From assembly GCF_005281475.1 (NCBI RefSeq), contig NZ_CP040106.1:3066501-3130500 (forward strand): a DNA stretch of 64,000 bases, written 5' to 3'. Numbering within the stretch: position 1 is the first letter of the stretch; every line of letters starts with the position of its first letter. The position numbers were made by a program, and so were the translations under genes. The notes below the pieces were generated by a model. The model did not search any database. It worked only from the letters and a program-made list of their open reading frames with translations, and was not told the origin of the DNA. This document shows positions 1 through 8,831 of this stretch, piece after piece. The DNA comes from Echinicola rosea (GTDB lineage: Bacteria > Bacteroidota > Bacteroidia > Cytophagales > Cyclobacteriaceae).

Positions 1-1428
1 AACCGCTGGGTGCTGCTCAGTGCACAGATCCCGTGGGACGATCTGGTAGGCCTGTACAACAAACACCATCCAGCCAAACAAACGGGAAGGCCCTCGCTGA
101 ACCCCAGGGTGCTGATCGGTGCGGTGATCATCAAGCATATCCTCAACCTTGATGACCGGGAGACGGTAGCCCAGATTACCGAAAACATGTATCTCCAGTA
201 TTTTCTGGGCTACAGCTCCTATATCAGGGAAGCGCCCTTCGATGCCTCGCTGTTCGTGGATATCAGAAAGCGTCTGGGAGGGGAACTGATCGCCGAGATG
301 AACGGGCGGATCCATGGATTTTCGATGGAAAGGAGGACAAAGAAGATAGAGAAAGGGAGTAAAGATAAAGATGGAGCAGGGGGATCACCTCCAAACAACA
401 AGGGGGAGGTGCTGTATGACGCGACGGTCTGTCCGCAGGATATCGCCTACCCGACCGACCTTGGGCTGCTCAACAAAGCAAGGGAGATCACCGAGGCCAT
501 CATAGACGAGCTGCACAGGAAAGCCCGGCAGGGCAAGAAGCCGAGAACCTACAGAAGGGTAGCGCGGAAGAACTACCTGAAGGTAGCCCAGAACAAGAAC
601 CCCTCGAAAAAGACGATCCGCAAGGGGATAAAATCACAGCTCCAATACCTTTGCAGGAACTTTAAGACGATCGAAAAACAGCTGGACAATTTTGATGTCT
701 TCCCTTTGGACCACAGGACACAGCGAAGCTATTGGATCATCGGGACACTTTATGAGCAACAGCTATGGATGTTCGAGCACCGCAGCCATCAGGTAGCAGA
801 CCGGATAGTAAGTATTCACCAGCCCCATGTACGGCCGATAGTCCGTGGAAAGGCCAGGGCCAGGACGGAGTTCGGGGCGAAGATCCACCTTACGCTTGTG
901 GACGGCTACTCTTTTTTGGACACAGTATCATGGGATGCCTTCAACGAGGGCAGCTGCCTGACCGATTATGTGGAAGGCTACCGGGAAAGGTTAGGTTTCT
1001 ATCCGGCCAAGGTGCTGGCCGACAAGATTTATTGTAACCGGGAGAACAGGAAGTGGCTGAAGGAAAAAGGGATAAAACTGGCGGCCAAGCCCTTGGGCAG
1101 GCCACCGGCCAGGGCAGTGGAAAACCACGTAAGTCCAGGAGAGCGGAACCCGATAGAAGGGAAATTCGGCCAGGCAAAGAACGGTTACGGCATGAACCGG
1201 ATCAGGGCAAGGCTGAAGGACACCAGCCAGTCGTGGATTGCCTCGATTATCCTAGTGCTCAACCTGGTCAAACTGGCCGGGGAGGCACTCCTGTGCCAGT
1301 GTTTTTCAGCAAGAGGGATCTCCAAATACGACCTTTTCCAATGGCTGGATATATTCCTGGCCAATTTTATAACAAAAAACCAGTACAGGCCACAACCTGT
1401 ACTGGTTTTACATAACTTAAATGGCTGA
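1..1428 (+). CDS. IS5/IS1182-like DDE transposase, 5' end outside window
   Basis: Cut-and-paste transposase of an insertion sequence. The reading frame is open to the window edge (the first three codons read N-R-W, continuing into VLLSAQIPWDDL), so the apparent GTG start at position 10 is not the real start. The N-terminal region matches the IS5/IS1182-type helix-turn-helix domain. Candidate catalytic acidic residues are D in YDATV, D in ADKIY and E in NPIEGKFG, followed by the long C-terminal helices usual for this group. The 472 visible codons are near the full family length, so few residues are missing. The gene is GC-richer than the defence genes to its right, consistent with recent arrival. 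The family assignment (IS5 versus IS1182 nomenclature) is uncertain; the transposase call is secure. The right terminal inverted repeat was not defined. Confidence 0.9.
   Translation, partial: NRWVLLSAQIPWDDLVGLYNKHHPAKQTGRPSLNPRVLIGAVIIKHILNLDDRETVAQITENMYLQYFLGYSSYIREAPFDASLFVDIRKRLGGELIAEMNGRIHGFSMERRTKKIEKGSKDKDGAGGSPPNNKGEVLYDATVCPQDIAYPTDLGLLNKAREITEAIIDELHRKARQGKKPRTYRRVARKNYLKVAQNKNPSKKTIRKGIKSQLQYLCRNFKTIEKQLDNFDVFPLDHRTQRSYWIIGTLYEQQLWMFEHRSHQVADRIVSIHQPHVRPIVRGKARARTEFGAKIHLTLVDGYSFLDTVSWDAFNEGSCLTDYVEGYRERLGFYPAKVLADKIYCNRENRKWLKEKGIKLAAKPLGRPPARAVENHVSPGERNPIEGKFGQAKNGYGMNRIRARLKDTSQSWIASIILVLNLVKLAGEALLCQCFSARGISKYDLFQWLDIFLANFITKNQYRPQPVLVLHNLNG
1376..1409 (+). terminator. Perfect 14-bp inverted repeat at the transposase 3' end
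   Basis: Arms 1376-1389 and 1396-1409 are perfect reverse complements around a 6-nt loop. The 3' arm ends in four T. It lies inside the last codons of the transposase, so it may act as a terminator or block read-through within the element. Confidence 0.6.
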
Positions 1429-1478
1429 GTTTTTCAGCAGGCCCTAGTTAGAGTGATAAAAATATAAGGATATAGTTG

Positions 1479-1616
1479 CTTCTTTTTAAACCCACGATTC
1501 TTATAGTTTCGGAAGGGAATAAAATAACTCCTTCTATTTTCTTGATTCCTGTTTTGACTTTATCCAATTTTCGATATCTTCTCTGGTAAAATCCAGTTTC
1601 CCTACTTTGGTTGTGA
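1479..1616 (-). pseudogene. Decayed 3' fragment of excisionase-like HTH gene
   Basis: This stretch is a diverged copy of the 3' third of the HTH gene at 7832-8173. On the minus strand one frame reads FTREDIENWIKSKQESRK then stop; the next frame continues IEGVILFPSETIRIVGLKR, matching IEGVVFNPIRDFKDRGFKK of the intact copy. A one-base insertion at the junction causes the frameshift, and the helix-turn-helix half is absent. It is a remnant of an earlier copy of the same mobile-element backbone. Confidence 0.75.
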
Positions 1617-2006
1617 TTTGCTGATGTGATAAAACCTAATAATCTTCCTGTATTTTTGAAATTACCAGAAATTACTATATTTGATTTGACTATAGCCGCT
1701 TTTTTGATAAATAACACTACTCTTACTATGCAACCACACTCTCACCGCACCACGGTCAAGGCGTATCCGAATCATTTATCTGATTGGATGATTCCACTTC
1801 AATTCATAGCTCACGCACAACTTTGTCCCCATTCACATCCAAAAATATCCTGTTTAGGGAGTTTTTTGAAAAGCAGGGATGGCGTAGTTTTAAGGAATAT
1901 CCGTTTATAAGCGGAAGTAAACATTTATGTTGTAAATGGATAAGATAAAAGAAACAGACGCAATACAGGTGTATCTATACAAGTGTTGGCGGTAATTTGA
2001 CATAAT
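1617..2006. other. Intergenic region, no gene recognised
   Basis: About 390 bases between the HTH remnant and the SLATT-like gene. Short open frames exist but show no recognisable domain. The last 60 bases are AT-rich and probably hold the promoter of the downstream gene. Confidence 0.4.
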
Positions 2007-2615
2007 ATGACAAATGAAGTAGAAATATTAAGAAGAGACGCTTGGGATAAAGCAATTCATTCTTTTGGAAAAGCTTATATTTTTAGTAAGCGAGCCGAGT
2101 TTTACAATAGATGGATACGATTTGTAACCATCTTAGGAATTATTGTACCGGTAACAATCGGAGCAACAGCTTCAGGTTATGGTTTTAATTCTGAAATATT
2201 AAAACATACAATCGCTATCTCAATTCCATTGACAATCCTTCAATTAATCATATCAGTTTTTGCACTGGTAAATAATTGGAGTGATTATTTATCGTACTCT
2301 TTAGAAGCAACTAATGATTATGGTAATTTATCTAAGGCATTTAAAAAATTAGGTAAAAATCCACCAAAAGATATACCAGATTTAAAACATCAACTTGAAC
2401 TTCTAGAAACTAAATATAACTCCAGAAGTGACCAAGATTCGAAATATGGCCCAAAGGAGAGAGAGTTAAGAAAAGGAATGAGATACGCTCTACGAGAATT
2501 TCAGAGGCAGTGCATTGGTTGTAAAACAACTCCTTTATCGGTTGAATCGACTGATTGTGAGGTGTGCGGAAATTTCAAAAGAAACATAATTCAAAAATTA
2601 TTAGTCCATGGATGA
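2007..2615 (+). CDS. SLATT-like two-TM protein with CxxC-x11-CxxC tail
   Basis: A 202-residue membrane protein. Two hydrophobic segments at about residues 39-60 and 68-92 are followed by a soluble region, the layout of SLATT-type proteins, which are proposed pore-forming effectors in defence loci. The C-terminus carries Cys169, Cys172, Cys184 and Cys187, a CxxC-x11-CxxC pattern known from a family found on mobile elements; it probably binds zinc. The start at 2007 gives a typical N-terminus. The stop overlaps the next gene, so the two are probably translated together. No nucleotide-cyclase partner is visible nearby, so the signal it would respond to is unknown. Effector function is inference. 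Confidence 0.8.
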   Translation: MTNEVEILRRDAWDKAIHSFGKAYIFSKRAEFYNRWIRFVTILGIIVPVTIGATASGYGFNSEILKHTIAISIPLTILQLIISVFALVNNWSDYLSYSLEATNDYGNLSKAFKKLGKNPPKDIPDLKHQLELLETKYNSRSDQDSKYGPKERELRKGMRYALREFQRQCIGCKTTPLSVESTDCEVCGNFKRNIIQKLLVHG

Positions 2616-2796
2616 AAAAGTAAAAAGATTATTAAAGGTTTATTCAGAGTTAGATTGGGACAGTCGAAAAGCTGTTAGGGATTTTATTATGGATTTTGAA
2701 AAAGAAGAGTATTCTGAAAAGAGAAAAATTAATGAATCATTAAATAAAAGTTTGGGTCCTTTAATGACAAACACTTGTCCTTATTGCGGCAAATAG
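2608..2796 (+). CDS. Small protein with C-terminal CPYCGK motif
   Basis: A 62-residue protein whose start lies 8 bases inside the end of the SLATT-like gene, which indicates translational coupling. The N-terminal two thirds is charged and probably helical. The last residues are NTCPYCGK, a single CxxC knuckle like those in zinc ribbons. No family is recognised. The overlap and the shared cysteine-pair theme suggest it works with the upstream membrane protein, but nothing in the sequence proves that. Confidence 0.65.
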   Translation: MDEKVKRLLKVYSELDWDSRKAVRDFIMDFEKEEYSEKRKINESLNKSLGPLMTNTCPYCGK

Positions 2797-2798
2797 GA

Positions 2799-2981
2799 AT
2801 GAAAAACGAGTCTAGAAAGAAACACCCTCTAATATATTCTAACTGTGAAGAATACAGTTTTATTGAATATGAAGGTGTTAGATTTGAAGATCCAGAACAG
2901 AAAAAAGGATTTGAAGTAAAAACTCTGTCCCAAAAAGTGTGTAAACTAAAATTTCAATTTGTCAGGTTTAGTTTAGCCTGA
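2799..2981 (+). pseudogene. 5' fragment of unknown gene cut by IS256 insertion
   Basis: ATG at 2799 begins 2 bases after the stop of the preceding gene. About 42 native codons (MKNESRKKHPLIYSNCEEYS and onward) are followed by codons that lie inside the IS256-type terminal repeat, ending at a stop in IS sequence. It is the third gene of the SLATT-like operon and has lost its 3' part. No function is recognisable from the surviving fragment, and no matching 3' half is seen beyond the element at 4319. Confidence 0.6.
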
Positions 2982-4318
2982 CCCTTTTTCCAAATATAAG
3001 TAGAAAACTATTAAGGATTATTCCCCAGTCCCTGATCGGCATTGTCCATTTTTTGGTGGCTTTGCGCAGGGCAAGGAATACCGATTTGATTACTGCCTCA
3101 TCAGAAGGACAGCTTGTTTTTGGTGTATTTTCTGACCTTTCCATTGAGGTTTTCTATCAGGTTGGTGGTATAAATTCCTTATTTCCACGGGATAGTCAAA
3201 GAAAACGGTTAGTTCATCCCAGTTGTCCCTCCAGCTTTTAATGGCATATGAGTATTTGCTTTCCCATTTTTCGGCAAAATCTTCCAGAGCGGCCGCTGCA
3301 GCTTCCTTATTTGGGGCGGTATAGACCTCTTTCATATCCTTGGGGAAGGCCTTTTTGTCTTTCCAGCCCACATATCTACAGGCGTTCCTGATCTAGTGTA
3401 CTACACATATCTGGGTGACCGATTCGGGGAAAGAGGCCTTGATCGTATCGGTAAAGCCGTTAAGGTTATCGGTGGCCGTGATCAGGATGTCCTCGACACC
3501 CCGAGCCTTCATATCGGTGAGTACACCCATCCAAAAGGCCGCTGATTCGTTTTTCCCCAGCCAGAGCCCCAAGACCTCTTTTAACCCGTTGGTCTTTAAC
3601 CCTACGGCAATGTAAACGGTCTTGTTGACCACCTTTGGAATTTTCCCGTACCTTGAAGGATATCCCGTCCATCCATACGATCAGATAGACCGGGTCGAGC
3701 GGACGGTTCCGCCAGGCCACAATATCCTCGGACACCGCATCGGTAACCCTGGATATGGTGGATGCCGATACGTTGATGTCATAGAGCTCTCTGATCTGTT
3801 CCCCTATGTCATGGTTGGACATCCCTTTTGCATACATGGAGATGATCACGTTCTCCACACCTTCTGCCATGCGGTACCAGTGTCGGCTCAAAACTGCCAT
3901 CCCTGTCCCTGGAGACATTGATATGTGACTCCCCAAAACTGCTCCTTATCTTTTTGGAAGTGTGCCCGTTGCGTGAGTTGGGATTGTCCGATTGTTCGTT
4001 TTTTCGGTATCCAAGATGGCTGTCCAGTTCTCCTTCGAGCACCCTTTCCACTGCCCGCTTTTGGAGCTCACCTAAAAATGTTTGCAGTTCTTCTCCGTTC
4101 TTGAACTGCTTTAGAAAATCGTCGTTTAAAAGGTCTTCTTTTTTCATCTTCAATCAATGTATTTTTAAAGTTAAACATTTATTCACACACTGATTGGAAT
4201 TGCGCCTGCCGCGGGCTCCTCAAAATATCAATGCGATTGTTCCAATCACACTGATATTTTCGAGGTCTTTCCTTTTTACTCGTAAGCCCGCTTTGCGGAC
4301 TTACACAGTTTATGAGAT
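2926..4318 (-). mobile_element. Decayed IS256-family insertion sequence
   Basis: About 1.39 kb bounded by imperfect terminal repeats: the left end begins TGTCCCAAAAAGTGTGTAA at 2926, and the right end read inward begins TATCTCATAAACTGTGTAA at 4318; 14 of 19 positions agree. It contains a broken IS256-type transposase. No clean target duplication was found, so the ends carry an uncertainty of several bases. It truncates the operon to its left and stops 25 bases from the end of the deaminase operon to its right. Confidence 0.65.
2968..4153 (-). pseudogene. IS256-family transposase, multiply frameshifted
   Basis: The minus strand encodes the parts of an IS256 (mutator-type) transposase in order but in changing frames. 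The N-terminal part (ELQTFLGELQKRAVERVL, LDSHLGYRK) is followed by a frameshift near 3900, then GMSNHDIGEQIRELY and LIVWMDGISFKVRE, a shift near 3650, then LGLWLGKNESAAFWMGVL. An in-frame TAG near 3395 replaces the Gln expected after CVVH. KDMKEVYTAPNKEAAAAALE is followed by further shifts near 3190 and 3110 before the C-terminus. At least four frameshifts and one nonsense codon mean it cannot make an active enzyme. Confidence 0.85.
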
Positions 4319-4343
4319 ACTCCCGAGTTTAGCTAACACTCCC

Positions 4344-4514
4344 TTATTCCATTTTCCTGTTTAGAATTCTGTTGTAGATTTCTTCTCTTGGATTTAAGAA
4401 AATTTGTTTTCCATCTTTTTCGTTCTTTTTAATCCTAGTATTTTTTATATCTAAAGTAGTATTGCTAGAAGAAAAAAGTTTTAATTGTTCATTTTTAGAA
4501 TTTTGTTTCTTCAT
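4344..4514 (-). CDS. Small 56-residue protein coupled to dCTP deaminase
   Basis: Begins MKKQNSKNEQLKLF and ends LNRKME; basic and hydrophilic, with no family recognised. Its ATG overlaps the TAA of the deaminase gene (TAATG), a strong sign of translational coupling. Length and position would fit a small regulator or accessory subunit of the deaminase, but that is inference. It stops about 25 bases from the decayed IS256 element, so the native downstream region has been replaced. Confidence 0.55.
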   Translation of the reverse strand: MKKQNSKNEQLKLFSSSNTTLDIKNTRIKKNEKDGKQIFLNPREEIYNRILNRKME

Positions 4515-6064
4515 TAGATCAATTGTTTAGATTTAAGGGTTTTCGTCACTGTTTTTTCAAGGATAGGAATTGCTTGTAAAGATACTGTGTTTTTTGGTGC
4601 GCTGGTCTTTTTAGGCTCAGATATTTTTTTTCCATCCTTCTTTCTTGAATTAGGAGACATTTTAAAAAACTCCAAATACCTTTTCGGGGATACCCCATCG
4701 TACATTAAAATTCTAACATAATCTTTTTTTGATTCATCCTCAGTAATTGAATCAGAATGCAATTTTAGTGCTAAACTTTTTCTGTAAGGTTCAATATAAT
4801 AAACTTCTTTTATTCCAGCTGCGATTATATGTCTTGCGCAATTGTGACAGGGATAAGTTGTACAAAATAGTTTTCCGCCAACTACTCTTTGACCTGATTT
4901 TTGGCTAGCTTGAATAATGGCGTGCATTTCCGCATGGACTGCGCGTGAAAACTCTATTAGTTCCTTGATACGAGACTTTTGAATTTTATCAATAAGATCA
5001 TTTCTATTTCTTTCATCAACTAATTTATTATCAATTAACTCATTAACAAGCGCCTCCCTAATTATCCTTTTTTCCTCATCGTTGAAACATAATCCTCCTT
5101 TTAGATTCATGCACCTATGATCTTCCTCTCCCAAGGAATCTGAAGTAGAATATTTATATACACCTCCACCAGATTTAGGGACATCATTCCAGCCTACCGA
5201 AAGCACTTCCCCTTCAATATCGGTAATTGAAGCCCCTACTTGCCTACTCAGGCAAGCAGAGTTACCCGAAGAAGCAGTAGCTAAATACATTGCTGTTTCT
5301 TGATAAGTTGGTGTAATGACTTCAGTTTTAAAAACTATATTTAAAAATCGATTTAATTTATTATCAATTGCTTGAGAAGTGCTTCTATCAATTCTAAGAA
5401 AAAAATCTGCTTGGACAAATGTGTTGGATACTTTTTGGCCAAAGTTAAGTTCTTCTCCTGAATCTCTATCAAATAACTTGTATACTTGATCTTTTTTTAG
5501 ACCCTGATCTTCTAGAAACTTTTCTCGTACTTCTAAATTTGAAAATACTCCCACAAAGTAAAAAATATCCCTATAAATTAGTCTAAGAAGTTCAAACTCT
5601 TCTACATTTTTAATGGAGTCAATAATATAGCAAACTCGATGTGATTTAAACTCTTTTTCTTCTTTAGAACCTTTTAAAGTTTCACGTTTTACTGCGATTT
5701 CATTAATTGCCAATTCAGCTAGAATGCTACTGCCATGTTTTTCCCTCAATTTATTTCCAGCTTCAATCAACTTGTGATAATTCTCGTTTTTATCTTTGAT
5801 ATTTTTAAAGTCTGTGCTTTTTGTTAAATCCTTAATGAATTTACTTAATCTTAGATGAACAACAGTATATCCGTATTGTTCCTCAATAATTTTTCCTATT
5901 CGGTCTGAGACAAGATGAATATCAGTCCCAATTGGCCCGCATAAAGCAATTACTAGTTCTTCTGTATGTGTGTCAGAAATCTTTTCTTTGATTTTTCGTT
6001 TATCTTCAGCATTTTCATTTTTTTCTTGATCCGTAAAAAGTTGTTTTTCCAATGCATCTCCCAT
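4514..6064 (-). CDS. Anti-phage dCTP deaminase (AvcD-type)
   Basis: A 516-residue two-domain protein. The N-terminal part resembles a P-loop kinase fold with a degenerate nucleotide loop, GPIGTD at residues 43-48. The C-terminal part is a deoxycytidylate deaminase: HAEMHAI near residue 378 supplies the zinc-binding His and catalytic Glu, and PCHNC near residue 406 supplies the two Cys ligands. In Vibrio cholerae and Escherichia coli, proteins with this architecture deplete dCTP/dCMP during phage infection. The tail of about 50 residues is rich in Lys, Ser and Pro and probably disordered. It is followed by an overlapping 56-residue ORF and preceded by a hairpin-rich leader. IS elements on both sides indicate a mobile defence locus. 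Confidence 0.88.
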   Translation of the reverse strand: MGDALEKQLFTDQEKNENAEDKRKIKEKISDTHTEELVIALCGPIGTDIHLVSDRIGKIIEEQYGYTVVHLRLSKFIKDLTKSTDFKNIKDKNENYHKLIEAGNKLREKHGSSILAELAINEIAVKRETLKGSKEEKEFKSHRVCYIIDSIKNVEEFELLRLIYRDIFYFVGVFSNLEVREKFLEDQGLKKDQVYKLFDRDSGEELNFGQKVSNTFVQADFFLRIDRSTSQAIDNKLNRFLNIVFKTEVITPTYQETAMYLATASSGNSACLSRQVGASITDIEGEVLSVGWNDVPKSGGGVYKYSTSDSLGEEDHRCMNLKGGLCFNDEEKRIIREALVNELIDNKLVDERNRNDLIDKIQKSRIKELIEFSRAVHAEMHAIIQASQKSGQRVVGGKLFCTTYPCHNCARHIIAAGIKEVYYIEPYRKSLALKLHSDSITEDESKKDYVRILMYDGVSPKRYLEFFKMSPNSRKKDGKKISEPKKTSAPKNTVSLQAIPILEKTVTKTLKSKQLI

Positions 6065-6077
6065 AAGTAAGCAATTT

Positions 6078-6183
6078 ATTTAGATAAATAGGCGGTTACT
6101 AAATCTAAATACCTCAAGGTATTAATGATGTGTAGTGGGTTTAATTGTCACTACCTAAGTAATTGTATTCGTAAGCAATACAA
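6078..6183 (-). ncRNA. Candidate structured leader or antitoxin RNA upstream of avcD-like gene
   Basis: Four inverted repeats follow one another just upstream of the deaminase start: arms 6163-6169/6177-6183, 6132-6137/6149-6154, 6108-6114/6117-6123 and 6078-6084/6104-6110. The last two overlap by three bases, so they would be mutually exclusive. In Vibrio the AvcD toxin is held inactive by AvcI, an RNA encoded immediately upstream. The position here is the same, but no sequence homology can be judged by eye. The IS4 insertion 58 bases further upstream may have displaced the native promoter. Confidence 0.4.
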
Positions 6184-6232
6184 GCTAAAGTTGTATTTTG
6201 GTTTTGATTTCTTTAACAATATATAATGTTTA

Positions 6233-6241
6233 TTTTTAAAT
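6233..6241. repeat. Left copy of IS4-element target duplication
   Basis: TTTTTAAAT, identical to 7652-7660, directly abuts the left terminal repeat of the IS4-family element. Confidence 0.8.
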
Positions 6242-7651
6242 CATTGGTGTCCGGTAAAAAATAAATGAAAGAGGGCCAGTCCATTGCTGAACCAGCCCAT
6301 TGTGGCTACTTTTGAGTTACGACACAAAAAAGTTAAGCCATGGGCAAAAGTAGTAATTTTAGCGGACAGCCGATATTCAATCAGTTAATAAAGTTCATTG
6401 ACAAGGGGGAGGTAAGGGAGATAGCCCGCAGGCATAATGCGGAGCGTTATGTGAAGAAGTTCACGACTTATAACCACTTGATAGTAATGCTGTTTGTAGC
6501 ATTTGAGGGCTATCATTCCATTCGTGAGACACTTGTCGGTTTGTTGGCCAATGCCCATAGATTGGCCCATTTGGGTCTGAACTATGTGGTAAGGCGGAGT
6601 ACGTTATCAGAAGCCAACAAACGACGTGTGAGCGATGTGTTCGCCGATATATACATGAGTGTGTACCAAAGGCATGGTGACAGTTTAACGGACAGCCGGT
6701 TGAAGGATGCTGATATGAAGAGGCTCTATATTATGGATTCTACCACCATTAGTCTGTTCAAGGATATTCTCAAGGGAGTAGGCAGGAACCCGAAAACGGG
6801 CAAAAAGAAAGGAGGTATTAAGGCCCACACCATCATCAGGGCGAGTGACCATGTTCCTTATCTTGTCCGTTACAGTGCGGCTGTCCGACATGACCATACC
6901 TTCCTGAATGAGGTTTTCAACCTGCCCGGGGGCTCTATCATCACTTTTGATAAGGGATATGTGGATTATGGAAAATATGAGGTCCTGACCGAAAGCGGGA
7001 TATGGTATGTGACCAGGTTAAAAGACAATGCTGTCTATCAGGCCCGAAAGGAGTTTAATATTCCTGATCGGGCAGATTCCGGAGTACTCAAGGATGAAGA
7101 AATCATCTTACGATATGGCAAGAACAAGCAACAGGAGCACCGTTCCAGGAGAATAGCCTATTGGGACAGCAAAAGTGAACGCCCGTTTGAGTTCATTACC
7201 AATAATTTTGAGATGGCAGCAGAGAAGATAGCACTCATCTATAAAAGACGCTGGCAGATAGAGCTATTATTCAAACAGCTTAAGCAGAACTTCCCTTTAA
7301 AGTACTTCTTGGGCGACAATGAAAATGCCATAGAAATACAGATATGGTCGGCCATGTTGGCCAATCTCCTTTTGACCTTGATCAAAAGCCAGGTCAAAAG
7401 GAAATGGGCTTTCTCCAACTTGGTATCCCTGGTCAGACAGCAATTAATGAATTATATCAGCTTGTATAGGTTCCTGGAGGATCCGGAAGGAAGCTGGAGA
7501 GCCATCATACAAGAAGATATTTTGAAAAATCAAAACACACTGTTCCCTGAGATGAGGGGGGCTTGCCCCTGACGAAAAATAAATAACCACTTTGTAATCA
7601 AGAGGTTGAAAATTGAATTTAACTAATATCCGGGTTTACCGGACAACAATG
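6242..7651 (+). mobile_element. Intact IS4-family insertion sequence, 1410 bp
   Basis: Terminal inverted repeats CATTGNTGTCCGGTAAA match at 16 of 17 positions (6242-6258 and 7635-7651). A 9-bp direct repeat, TTTTTAAAT, flanks both ends. One uninterrupted transposase gene lies inside. Perfect target duplication, near-perfect ends and an open transposase indicate a recent insertion, in contrast to the decayed IS256 element 2 kb away. Confidence 0.9.
6340..7572 (+). CDS. IS4-family DDE transposase
   Basis: A 410-residue transposase beginning MGKSSNFSGQPIFNQLIKFI, with an N-terminal DUF4372-type region and a DDE domain. Candidate acidic residues are D in YIMDSTT, D in TFDKGYVDY and E in the family signature YKRRWQIELLFKQLKQNF, which holds the Y-(2)-R-(3)-E-(6)-K arrangement diagnostic of IS4. 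The length is normal and no frame disruption is visible, so it is presumably active. The start at 6340 is about 100 bases inside the left terminal repeat, as usual for these elements. Confidence 0.93.
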   Translation: MGKSSNFSGQPIFNQLIKFIDKGEVREIARRHNAERYVKKFTTYNHLIVMLFVAFEGYHSIRETLVGLLANAHRLAHLGLNYVVRRSTLSEANKRRVSDVFADIYMSVYQRHGDSLTDSRLKDADMKRLYIMDSTTISLFKDILKGVGRNPKTGKKKGGIKAHTIIRASDHVPYLVRYSAAVRHDHTFLNEVFNLPGGSIITFDKGYVDYGKYEVLTESGIWYVTRLKDNAVYQARKEFNIPDRADSGVLKDEEIILRYGKNKQQEHRSRRIAYWDSKSERPFEFITNNFEMAAEKIALIYKRRWQIELLFKQLKQNFPLKYFLGDNENAIEIQIWSAMLANLLLTLIKSQVKRKWAFSNLVSLVRQQLMNYISLYRFLEDPEGSWRAIIQEDILKNQNTLFPEMRGACP

Positions 7652-7660
7652 TTTTTAAAT
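7652..7660. repeat. Right copy of IS4-element target duplication
   Basis: TTTTTAAAT, identical to 6233-6241, directly follows the right terminal repeat. Confidence 0.8.
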
Positions 7661-7831
7661 ATAATAAAGCTAATAAATAAAAGAAATATCCAAATATACG
7701 GTATATATTATTAATAATGATTTCATTTAAGAAATTTACAGTTTTCGGTTGAACTCATATAGATTTATTTAAGCACCAACTTATTATACGAATAATATGA
7801 GGAGCAAACGAATTCTAAAAATAAAATCAAG

Positions 7832-8173
7832 TTATTTCTTTTTAAACCCACGATCCTTAAAGTCTCGGATAGGATTAAAAACAACGCCTTCTATTCTGCT
7901 TGATTTCTGTTTTGACGTTATCCAATTTTCGACCTCTTCTCTGATAAAATACAACTTACCAGCTTTTTTGTAATAGGGGATTATTCCCTTTGATACGTAG
8001 CTGTATATAGTTTGTCTTTTTAATTTCAGTAAGACACATATTCCTTCCAGCGTTAATATTTGCTCTTTAGGTTTATGGGAAATGCCGGATTCCCTTAGGA
8101 TTTCAAGTATTAAAGTGTTTTGCTCGATCAATTGGCCAATAGCATTTGGTAAGTCTTCGAATTTAAGCTTCAT
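7832..8173 (-). CDS. Excisionase-like helix-turn-helix protein
   Basis: A 113-residue DNA-binding protein. A short helical N-terminus precedes an HTH_17/MerR-type winged helix: LTLEGICVLLKLKRQTIYSY is the helix-turn-helix, and GIIPYYKKAGKLYFIREEVE with NWI forms the wing and following helix. This layout is typical of excisionases and of small regulators carried by Bacteroidota conjugative and mobilisable elements, where they control excision or mobilisation. The C-terminus is basic (DRGFKKK). A decayed copy of the 3' end lies at 1479-1616. The mobile-element backbone genes that follow (RadC, HTH, relaxase) support this role. Confidence 0.82.
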   Translation of the reverse strand: MKLKFEDLPNAIGQLIEQNTLILEILRESGISHKPKEQILTLEGICVLLKLKRQTIYSYVSKGIIPYYKKAGKLYFIREEVENWITSKQKSSRIEGVVFNPIRDFKDRGFKKK

Positions 8174-8360
8174 AGATGTTATTTTGTTTTGAGTAAATGA
8201 AAGTATAATCTTAAATAGTTCCTTTTGGAAATATTCACCAGTAGGGCCGGACTCCGGTGATATTTTTTCCGGTTAATATTAAAAATGATGTGCCAAGAAT
8301 GATCACACTGAAATCAGAAGTAGGAAATAGATCCTATAAGGTATGAATAAGAAAAGGGCA

Positions 8361-8831
8361 CTAAAGGCCCCCTTCATCTGCGTAAGAGTAGTATGTTTCA
8401 GCAGTTACAATAATATGGTCAAGTATGGGCAAATCCATTAGTTTACCTAATTGGACCAGTCTTTCTGTCAAGTCATTATCAACTTTACTTGGGTATCGAT
8501 TTCCAGACGGATGGGAGTGCGATATAATCAGTCCTGACGAATTGGATTTTAAAGCAGCTGCAAAGACCAGTTTAGGGTCAGCGATTGTTCCGGAAGTTCC
8601 ACCAGTCGATATATTGACTATTCCCAATACCCTGTTGGATCGGTTAAGTAACATGACTTTAAACTGTTCTACGAACTGAAGCTTTGATTTGTCCCAGTTT
8701 TCCAAAAGCACGTTATAGGCTTCCTTGGATGAAGTAATCTTCGGAACTTCGGAAAGTTTCATTTCAGGTTGGTAACTAAGGACGATTTCAGCTACTTTGT
8801 GGGGGATGATGTTTTTCTTCTGGATATCCAT
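8361..8831 (-). CDS. RadC-like JAB/MPN domain protein
   Basis: A 156-residue protein of the RadC (DUF2466) family. The JAMM metal site is complete: HSHPSG near residues 104-109 with Asp shortly after, preceded by the conserved block SGTIADPKLVFAAALKSNSS. Proteins of this short form are common on mobile elements of Bacteroidota; despite the historical name, a DNA-repair role is not established. It lacks the helix-hairpin-helix part of full RadC, which is normal for the mobile form. A truncated second copy is at 51069-51332, lacking the metal site. Confidence 0.88.
   Translation of the reverse strand: MDIQKKNIIPHKVAEIVLSYQPEMKLSEVPKITSSKEAYNVLLENWDKSKLQFVEQFKVMLLNRSNRVLGIVNISTGGTSGTIADPKLVFAAALKSNSSGLIISHSHPSGNRYPSKVDNDLTERLVQLGKLMDLPILDHIIVTAETYYSYADEGGL

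Noticed and set aside
2007..2615. CBASS operon
   Set aside because: A SLATT-like membrane protein is present, but no CD-NTase gene is near it.
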